Source: Kingella oralis (GTDB lineage Bacteria; Pseudomonadota; Gammaproteobacteria; Burkholderiales; Neisseriaceae). Taken from it: 10,827 nt of DNA. The stretch spans positions 1 through 10,827 of the forward strand of contig CAJPSG010000012.1 in the NCBI GenBank assembly GCA_905373195.1. The letters run 5' to 3'. The translations under genes were made by a program, and so were the position numbers. The notes beneath the pieces are model-generated. The model saw nothing but the letters and a program-made list of their open reading frames with translations. It did no database searches and was not told the DNA's origin. This document shows positions 6,070 to 10,827 of the stretch, piece by piece. Each line of letters opens with the position of its first letter. Positions within the stretch are counted from its first letter, which is position 1.

Positions 6070-6120
6070 AGGCAGCCTGAAAATAAAAGGCAGCCTGAAA
6101 AATCTGTTTTCAGGCTGCCT
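6070..6120 (-). terminator. Triple DUS cluster, thrS terminator
   Basis: Three exact DUS copies lie together: AGGCAGCCTGAA at 6070-6081 and 6088-6099, and the inverted copy at 6109-6120. The inverted copy can pair with either forward copy, giving two alternative stems. On the minus strand the nearer stem runs into CTTTTATTTTC. The cluster begins 11 bases after the thrS stop, so it is the likely thrS terminator. Confidence 0.7.
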
Positions 6121-6131
6121 CAATGGTGAGT

Positions 6132-8045
6132 TTAAAACTCTGCTTTTAGTTCTTCTTGCAGCCGTTCAATAAAATCCTCCACTTTCAGGCTGCCTAAGTC
6201 TTCGGCTTTTTTACGCACGGCAACTTGTCCGTTTTCCATTTCTTTGTCGCCAATCACGATTTGATATGGATAACGTTGCGAGCTGTTGTCGCGGATTTTG
6301 TAGCCGATTTTTTCGTTGCGCAAATCCAGCTCGGCGCGGAAGCCTGCGGTTTGCAGCTTGGCAACCACTTGGCGGCAGTAGTCGGCTTGTTTTTCGGTGA
6401 TGTTCATTACCACCATTTGCACGGGGGCGAGCCACAGCGGGAACGAGCCTGCGTGTTGTTCAATCAGGATGCCGATAAAGCGTTCCAGCGAACCCAAAAT
6501 GGCGCGGTGCAGCATCACGGGGCGGGCGCGGTTGTTGTCGCGGGTAACGTATTCGGCATCCAGTCGTTCGGGCAGCACGAAGTCAAGCTGGATGGTGCCG
6601 CATTGCCATGAGCGTCCGAGCGCGTCTTTAATGTGGTATTCCACTTTGGGGCCGTAAAACGCGCCTTCGCCCGGCAGCTCTTGCCATGTTACGCCGCAGG
6701 CGGTGAGGGCATCGCGCAGCCCTTGTTCGGCTTTGTCCCAAATTTCGTCGCTGCCTGCGCGTTTTTCGGGGCGCAGGGAGAGTTTGATGCTGACATCGTG
6801 GAAGCCAAATTGGCGGTAGATTTTCATCACCAGCTGGTTAAACGCGCGGGTTTCTTCGGCGATTTGGTCTTCGGTGCAGAAAATGTGGGCATCGTCTTGC
6901 ACAAAGCCGCGCACGCGCATCAAGCCGTGCAATGCGCCGCTGGGTTCGTTGCGGTGGCATGAGCCAAACTCTGCTAGGCGCATAGGCAGGTCGTTGTAGG
7001 AGCGCAAGCCGTGGTTGAAAATCTGCACATGGCCGGGGCAGTTCATCGGTTTAACGGCGTATTCGCGTTTTTCGGACGATGTTAAGAACATATTGTCTTT
7101 GTAGTTCGCCCAATGCCCTGATTTTTCCCAAAAAGTTTTATCCATGATTTGCGGGGTTTTCACTTCTTGGTAGCCTGCGGCGGAAAGTTCGCGGCGCATA
7201 TGCTGTTCAATCACTTGCCACAGCGTCCAGCCGCGCGGATGCCAGAACACCATGCCTGGGGCTTCGTCTTGCAGGTGGAACAGGTCTAGCTGTTTGCCCA
7301 GCTTGCGGTGGTCGCGTTTTTCGGCTTCTTCAATGCGCGTGATATAGGCTTTGAGTTCGTCTTTGGTTGCCCATGCTGTGCCGTAGATGCGTTGCAGTTG
7401 CTCGTTGTTGCTGTCGCCGCGCCAATATGCGCCTGATACTTTGGTGAGTTTGAAATTTTTGAGGAAACGGGTGTTGGGAACGTGCGGCCCGCGGCACATA
7501 TCCACGTATTCTTGGTGGTAATACATACCCATGGCAGTGATGTCGTCTGCCATGTCGTCAATCAGGCGCAGTTTGTAGTCTTCGCCGCGTTGTTTAAATA
7601 TTTCAATTACTTCGGCGCGCGGTGTCATTTTTTTGATGACATCGTAGTCTTGGTTAATCAGCTCTTTCATGCGCGTTTCAATGGCGGCGATGTCTTCGGG
7701 GGTGAAGGGTTTTTCGCTGAAAATGTCGTAGTAGAAGCCGTCTTCAATCACGGGACCGATGACCATTTTAACGTTTGGGAACAGCTGTTTAACTGCGTGC
7801 CCAACCAAGTGAGCGCAGGAATGGCGGATGATTTCCACGCCTTCGGGATCTTTGGGCGTGATGATTTGCACGCTGGCATCTTCGGTAATCGGGTCGCTGG
7901 CATCGCGCAAAATGCCGTTTACTTTGCCTGCTACGGTGGCTTTTGCCAGCCCTGCACCGATGTCGGCGGCGATTTGGGCGATGGTGGTGGGGGATTCGTA
8001 ATGGCGGATTGAGCCGTCGGGTAGGGTGATGTTGATTTGGGACAT
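6132..8045 (-). CDS. thrS: Threonyl-tRNA synthetase
   Basis: This 637-residue class II enzyme charges tRNA-Thr in the cytoplasm. The domains are complete: N-terminal TGS domain (about 1-62), an editing domain that removes mischarged Ser, with HSCAH (His75, His79) and Cys184/His188 in MCRGPH, the catalytic core, and the C-terminal anticodon-binding domain (about 535-637). The zinc ligands Cys336 (MNCPGH), His387 (DDAHIF) and His513 (MLHRAILGS) are present, each offset by two from the E. coli numbering. GGAG lies 7 bases before ATG 8045, and a good promoter is upstream. One DUS (6184-6195) is inside the gene, coding GSLK. A near-normal enzyme with nothing missing. Confidence 0.98.
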   Translation of the reverse strand: MSQINITLPDGSIRHYESPTTIAQIAADIGAGLAKATVAGKVNGILRDASDPITEDASVQIITPKDPEGVEIIRHSCAHLVGHAVKQLFPNVKMVIGPVIEDGFYYDIFSEKPFTPEDIAAIETRMKELINQDYDVIKKMTPRAEVIEIFKQRGEDYKLRLIDDMADDITAMGMYYHQEYVDMCRGPHVPNTRFLKNFKLTKVSGAYWRGDSNNEQLQRIYGTAWATKDELKAYITRIEEAEKRDHRKLGKQLDLFHLQDEAPGMVFWHPRGWTLWQVIEQHMRRELSAAGYQEVKTPQIMDKTFWEKSGHWANYKDNMFLTSSEKREYAVKPMNCPGHVQIFNHGLRSYNDLPMRLAEFGSCHRNEPSGALHGLMRVRGFVQDDAHIFCTEDQIAEETRAFNQLVMKIYRQFGFHDVSIKLSLRPEKRAGSDEIWDKAEQGLRDALTACGVTWQELPGEGAFYGPKVEYHIKDALGRSWQCGTIQLDFVLPERLDAEYVTRDNNRARPVMLHRAILGSLERFIGILIEQHAGSFPLWLAPVQMVVMNITEKQADYCRQVVAKLQTAGFRAELDLRNEKIGYKIRDNSSQRYPYQIVIGDKEMENGQVAVRKKAEDLGSLKVEDFIERLQEELKAEF

Positions 8046-8108
8046 GGTTGCTCCGAAAGGGTAATGTGGTTTTCAGGCTGCCTCAAATCGCGCCCGAAAA
8101 AACGCGAA

Positions 8109-8137
8109 ATTATAGAGATGATGGGTTTGATAAACAA
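8109..8137 (-). promoter_or_regulatory. thrS promoter
   Basis: On the minus strand TTGTTT (8132-8137), a 17-base spacer and a perfect TATAAT (8109-8114) form a good sigma-70 promoter, 64 bases upstream of the thrS start. The leader contains one DUS (8072-8083); I see no clear operator structure or T-box. Confidence 0.7.
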
Positions 8138-8191
8138 GGCAAACAGGCTTTTCAGGCTGCCTTAACGCGCAATCGGGTGCGAAAATAACGC

Positions 8192-8197
8192 TATAAT
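8192..8197 (+). promoter_or_regulatory. Possible -10 box for the 8235-8683 gene
   Basis: TATAAT at 8192-8197 is a perfect -10 hexamer 37 bases upstream of the ATG at 8235. At the 17-base spacing the -35 position reads GCAATC, which is poor, so the promoter is weak or depends on an activator. Confidence 0.35.
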
Positions 8198-8234
8198 TGC
8201 CCCTATTACTTATTTCAGCATGAGGCAGCCTGAA

Positions 8235-8683
8235 ATGCAACATTCTGCGATGGATACACATGATGACAGCGCCTACACGCCACCTTTGTTTAGCAAAGGC
8301 GAGGTGTTTGGGCTGTTGTTTGTGTTTGAGTTCATCTCTGTATTGCCATGGTGATTTTATTGAGTTTGGGCTTTATGCTGCTAACGGGGCACAAGGTTAA
8401 TACGCCCGCCGAAAAAATTATGGTGCAAAAACTTGCGCTTATTTTCAGCGTGTTATTTATGACATACCGCGTGCAGAAAAGACGTAAAAAAATACAAACC
8501 GAAGAAACGCTTGCATCTTATTTGGGATTATTTGGTTTAGACAGCATCAAATGGAAATTTGTGCTGAAATGGACGCTGCTGATCCTGTTTCTACACTTTG
8601 TACTAGGCGACATCAACTGTTTAAGCGAAGTGGATAACCAGCGTATCACACAATATCAAAAAAAAGTGGCAAAGCCAAAATGA
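8235..8683 (+). pseudogene. Small membrane protein of unknown function, apparent frameshift
   Basis: Two overlapping frames read as halves of one protein. The first (8235-8354, 39 residues) begins MQHSAMDTHDDSAYTPPLFS and ends inside a hydrophobic run (GLLFVFEFISVLPW). The second (8348-8683, 111 residues) begins in the middle of a hydrophobic run (MVILLSLGFMLL) and has no ribosome-binding site of its own. One missing base near 8345-8348 would join them into VLP-MVILLSLGF, a continuous membrane segment, for about 150 residues. Two more hydrophobic stretches follow (LALIFSVLFM and FVLKWTLLILFLHFVLG), with a basic RVQKRRKK between. The alternative is two real genes overlapping by 7 bases. I recognise no family. 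A DUS directly abuts the first ATG. Confidence 0.55.
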
Positions 8684-8715
8684 ATAAACCCTTTTTCAGG
8701 CTGCCTCTGCATGGC

Positions 8716-9170
8716 TTATTGTTCGCTAAACACATACGCCAAAACCTGCGCCATCAACGCGGCATCGGCATCATCGGGCAATGCAAACGCAAGCTCGCGC
8801 TCGGTAGGAAGGGCGGCTGTCACTTCTTCGTTTAATGTATAGTCGTTCCAATTAAGTCTTATACAAGGCGGCGAGTCGCAGATAGTACAAGTAGTACAGC
8901 AAGACGAGCCAACGCTGTATAAGGCTTAATTGGAGCGACTATAAATTGAACCGTGCGCCCATCTATTTTATAGCGTACGGCTTCGGGCAAGACATGGGTG
9001 CCGTATTGCCAGCCGTCTTTTTCCAGCGTCATCAGGCGCGGGTCGTCGTTTTCGCCGATGTCTTCGTCTCTGCCGATGATGAAATAGCCATCATCGTAGG
9101 CAAGATAAACGTAGCTTAACAAATCTTCATTTTGCAGCACGCATTGCAAATCGTTAACGGTGTATGACAT
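8716..9170 (-). pseudogene. Small hypothetical gene interrupted by a Correia-like element
   Basis: The ATG at 9170 has an AAGGAA site 7 bases upstream. The frame reads MSYTVNDLQCVLQNEDLLSY at the start and includes YDDGYFIIGRDEDIGENDD, an acidic soluble protein. As the DNA stands, translation enters a 106-bp repeat after Gln-Phe and stops at 8859-8861, giving 103 residues, the last 26 or so foreign. Removing 104 bases (the element minus one TA copy) restores a frame reading DGRTVQF-TLNEEVTAALPTE and ending ALMAQVLAYVFSEQ at TAA 8716-8718, 116 residues in all. I do not recognise the protein or its function. The shortened product could still be made, so dead versus altered cannot be told from sequence. 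Confidence 0.75.
8838..8943. repeat. Correia-like miniature element, 106 bp
   Basis: The element has 28-bp terminal inverted repeats, 8838-8865 and 8916-8943, with 26 of 28 positions matching, starting TATAGTCG. TA is present at both outer ends, as expected for insertion at TA. From memory, the core resembles the short form of neisserial Correia repeats: ACAAGGCGGCGAGTCGCAGA, AGTACAAGTAGTACAGCAAG and AACGCTGTA line up with the corresponding neisserial core segments. The outer part (after TATAGT) differs clearly from the TATAGTGGATTAA of Neisseria. It has no room for a gene, so it must have been moved by a transposase elsewhere. Its transcript would fold into a long hairpin, a possible RNase III target. 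Confidence 0.85.
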
Positions 9171-9204
9171 TTTGTTTCCTTCCGATGATTAAAGTGGTGC
9201 AAAT

Positions 9205-9244
9205 AGGCAGCCTGAAAGTGGATAAAACGGCTTTCAGGCTGCCT
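9205..9244 (-). terminator. DUS hairpin after the LTA-synthase-like gene
   Basis: AGGCAGCCTGAAAG (9205-9218) and CTTTCAGGCTGCCT (9231-9244) form a perfect 14-bp stem around a 12-base loop, 15 bases after the stop at 9260. On the minus strand it is followed by ATTTG, a weak U-tract. It separates this gene from the small gene starting at 9170. Confidence 0.65.
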
Positions 9245-9259
9245 TTGTTGCACCTGCGC

Positions 9260-10827
9260 CTACTGTGCCCATTGGTTCTGCCGCAGTTTTTCATCGGCGG
9301 TTTGGATGCGCCATTGTTCGTATTGCAGGTCTTGTTGCCATGCGCTGTTGCTGTCTAGCGTTTTGGCTTCGCCGAAACTTGCTGCGTTTGTTTTCAGGCT
9401 GCCTTGGACAAGCGGGGCGATGCCGTTGCTGCTGAGAATATAGGCATCGTCGCCGTGGTTGAGCATGAGGGGCAGTTCGCTGTTGGCTGCTGGGCGGTTG
9501 CTGGCGGCGAGGCTGCGCCCGAAGGTGTACACGGGCTGTTGGATGCCAAGCCAGTCGGCTAAGGTGGGCAGGATGTCGTATTGGCTGGCGAGTTCGCTGT
9601 GTTTTTCAGGCTGCCATTGGGGGTGGTACACGATAAGGGGGATGTGGTATTGCTCGCGCACACTGTCGCTGCGGATGGGTTCGTTGCGGGTGTGGTCTGC
9701 CATAAAGATGTAGATGGTGTTGTTGTGCCACGGCTGCTGGGCGGCGTATTGCATAAATTGGGCGACCGACCAATCGCTGTATTGTAGGGTGTTGAGAAAG
9801 CCGTTTTCGCCTGTTTCGGCGTGGGGACGGGTGTCAAATTCTTTGCCTGTGCGGGCGTAGGGTTCGTGGGTGGTGCCGCTGAAAAAGAAGGCGAAGAAGG
9901 GCTCGGGTTTACTGCTGATTTGTTTGCCAAAATACATCAGACTGTCGTAGTCCCAGCCAAAGGGCGGCGGGTCTTGCGGATAGGCGCGGATGATGGGCAC
10001 GTCTTCCTTGCCGTAATATTCTTGAAAGCCGATGGCTTTGGCGACGCCGTCGATGTGGAACGAGCGGCGGTTGGAGGTTTGCAGCATCAGCGTGCGGTAG
10101 CCTTGCTTTTGCGCCAGCTCGGCGATGCGGCTCATGTTGTTGAGTTCTAGCCCGAAGCCGATGGGCTCGCGGTTGGGCAGGGCGGGCACGGAAGTCAGGC
10201 TGGCTTGGATACCGATGATGCTGCGCTGCCCTGCGGCGTAGAAGTTGGTCCACACTTGGCTTTGGGCGATAAGCGCGTCCATGTGTGGCGTGGCGTGGTA
10301 GCCTTTGCCTGCCAGCGCGTCAATGTATTTGTAGCTCCAACTTTCCAGCAGCAGGATGATGACGTTTTTGCGGCTGGGCGGCTGGCTGCTTTGGTAGCGG
10401 AAGGGGTGAGGATGCTGGGCGGCGATGCGCTGGGCGGTGGCATCATCAAGATAACGTAGCGGGGCGGCTTGGCGGCGGTCGTTGAGCGCTTGCAGGGTAA
10501 CGAGCGAGCCGTTGAGCGTGAGATTGGCTTGGCTTTGCCCGTTGCCGTTAAAGGCATCAATGCTGCCCAGCGGTTTGCCTGTGAACACCATGCCGCGGGC
10601 GAGGAAAACGTAGCCGACCAGTAGCGCGATGATGGTTGGGATTTGGGTTTTCAGGCTGCCTTGGATGGGGGCGCGAGCGATGCGTATCACGCTGCGTTGC
10701 CATAGGTAAGCAAGGGCGGCAAAGGCGGCAAAGGCGGCAAGCGTGTAAACAAGGCGCGAACCGAAGGCGATGCCGGTGATGCTGCCGATGTCGCCGCCGA
10801 TGTTGAGTAAATCGCTGCCGATGTGGC
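9260..10827 (-). CDS. LTA synthase/sulfatase-family membrane protein, 5' end outside the window
   Basis: The frame is open from the window edge to the stop at 9260, 521 codons. The GTG at 10690 is only an internal codon, because 45 further in-frame codons lie upstream, including the membrane segment LVYTLAAFAAFAALAYLW. A second one follows (IPTIIALLVGYVFLA). The rest is an alkaline-phosphatase-like domain. Counting from the codon at 10690, Glu116 (IILLLESWSY) is a likely metal ligand, Ser157 (YAAGQRSIIG) sits at the usual Thr/Ser nucleophile, His275 is in SGTTHEPY, and Asp332-His333 is in IFMADHT. Such proteins move phosphoglycerol or related groups on the outer face of the inner membrane. 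The exact substrate is not readable. DUS copies at 9393-9404 and 10650-10661 encode QGSLKT in both places. Confidence 0.85.
   Translation of the reverse strand, partial: HIGSDLLNIGGDIGSITGIAFGSRLVYTLAAFAAFAALAYLWQRSVIRIARAPIQGSLKTQIPTIIALLVGYVFLARGMVFTGKPLGSIDAFNGNGQSQANLTLNGSLVTLQALNDRRQAAPLRYLDDATAQRIAAQHPHPFRYQSSQPPSRKNVIILLLESWSYKYIDALAGKGYHATPHMDALIAQSQVWTNFYAAGQRSIIGIQASLTSVPALPNREPIGFGLELNNMSRIAELAQKQGYRTLMLQTSNRRSFHIDGVAKAIGFQEYYGKEDVPIIRAYPQDPPPFGWDYDSLMYFGKQISSKPEPFFAFFFSGTTHEPYARTGKEFDTRPHAETGENGFLNTLQYSDWSVAQFMQYAAQQPWHNNTIYIFMADHTRNEPIRSDSVREQYHIPLIVYHPQWQPEKHSELASQYDILPTLADWLGIQQPVYTFGRSLAASNRPAANSELPLMLNHGDDAYILSSNGIAPLVQGSLKTNAASFGEAKTLDSNSAWQQDLQYEQWRIQTADEKLRQNQWAQ
10715..10740. 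repeat. Short tandem repeat GGCGGCAAA, about 2.9 units
   Basis: Nine-base units begin at 10715, 10724 and 10733, the last lacking its final base. The unit length is a multiple of three, so it stays in frame in the LTA-synthase-like gene and encodes repeated Ala-Ala-Phe in a membrane helix. Changes in copy number would lengthen or shorten the helix without a frameshift. Confidence 0.7.

Larger units (their letters stand above)
288..10661. repeat. DNA uptake sequences, Kingella dialect (about 22 exact copies)
   Basis: Forward AGGCAGCCTGAA starts at 316, 1470, 2708, 2829, 4642, 6070, 6088, 8223 and 9205. Inverted TTCAGGCTGCCT starts at 288, 1424, 2678, 2802, 5967, 6109, 6184, 8072, 8151, 8695, 9233, 9393 and 10650. 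One-mismatch copies are near 747, 4324, 4455 and 9605. In Neisseriaceae this 12-mer marks DNA for uptake in natural transformation, bound by the pilin ComP. I recall this form as the AG-kingDUS dialect. Most copies lie between genes, several as facing pairs serving as hairpins. Confidence 0.9.

Noticed and set aside
8838..8943. Alternative reading as a plain terminator or attenuator for the small minus-strand gene
   Set aside because: The repeats are 28 bp with TA at the outer ends, the core matches Correia repeats and removal restores a reading frame, so insertion explains it better.
10500..10690. Start of the LTA-synthase-like protein at GTG 10690
   Set aside because: The frame is open for 45 more codons to the window edge and includes a membrane segment; the real start is outside.

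Overview
The window looks like chromosomal DNA of a Kingella-type member of the Neisseriaceae. The main evidence is the 12-mer AGGCAGCCTGAA, which occurs about 22 times exactly, counting both strands, plus several one-mismatch copies. I recognise this as the Kingella dialect of the Neisseriaceae DNA uptake sequence (DUS). The order thrS-infC-rpmI-rplT, the sigma-32 protein and a Correia-like repeat fit the same family. No species can be fixed from the sequence alone.

Layout. Bases 1-107 hold the start of an unrecognised minus-strand ORF that leaves the window. Bases 108-612 are mostly non-coding, with one decayed membrane-protein-like reading frame and a promoter carrying two matched palindromes. 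Bases 613-1494 (+) are rfbD (dTDP-rhamnose synthesis), followed by a strong hairpin. Bases 1628-2655 are a decayed IS element (IS256-like, zinc-ribbon variant) whose transposase carries two frameshifts. Then come two DUS hairpins and, on the minus strand, rpoH (2912-3784) and tadA (3922-4638, with an extra N-terminal domain).

The translation cluster follows on the minus strand: thrS (6132-8045), infC (5418-5942, apparently starting at AUC), rpmI (5074-5271) and rplT (4705-5061). Hairpins separate thrS from infC, infC from rpmI, and rplT from tadA. A small plus-strand membrane protein (8235-8683) is split by an apparent frameshift. A small minus-strand gene (8716-9170) is interrupted by a 106-bp Correia-like miniature element. 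The right edge (9260-10827, minus) holds most of an LTA-synthase/sulfatase-like phosphoglycerol transferase, cut by the window end.

Functionally the core is housekeeping: tRNA charging, initiation, ribosomal proteins, wobble-adenosine deamination and the heat-shock sigma factor. Envelope genes (rfbD and the LTA-synthase-like protein) lie on either side. I see no defence system, prophage or CRISPR array. The most notable item is the Correia-like element: its core resembles neisserial Correia repeats but its terminal repeats differ, and removing it with one TA copy restores a full reading frame.
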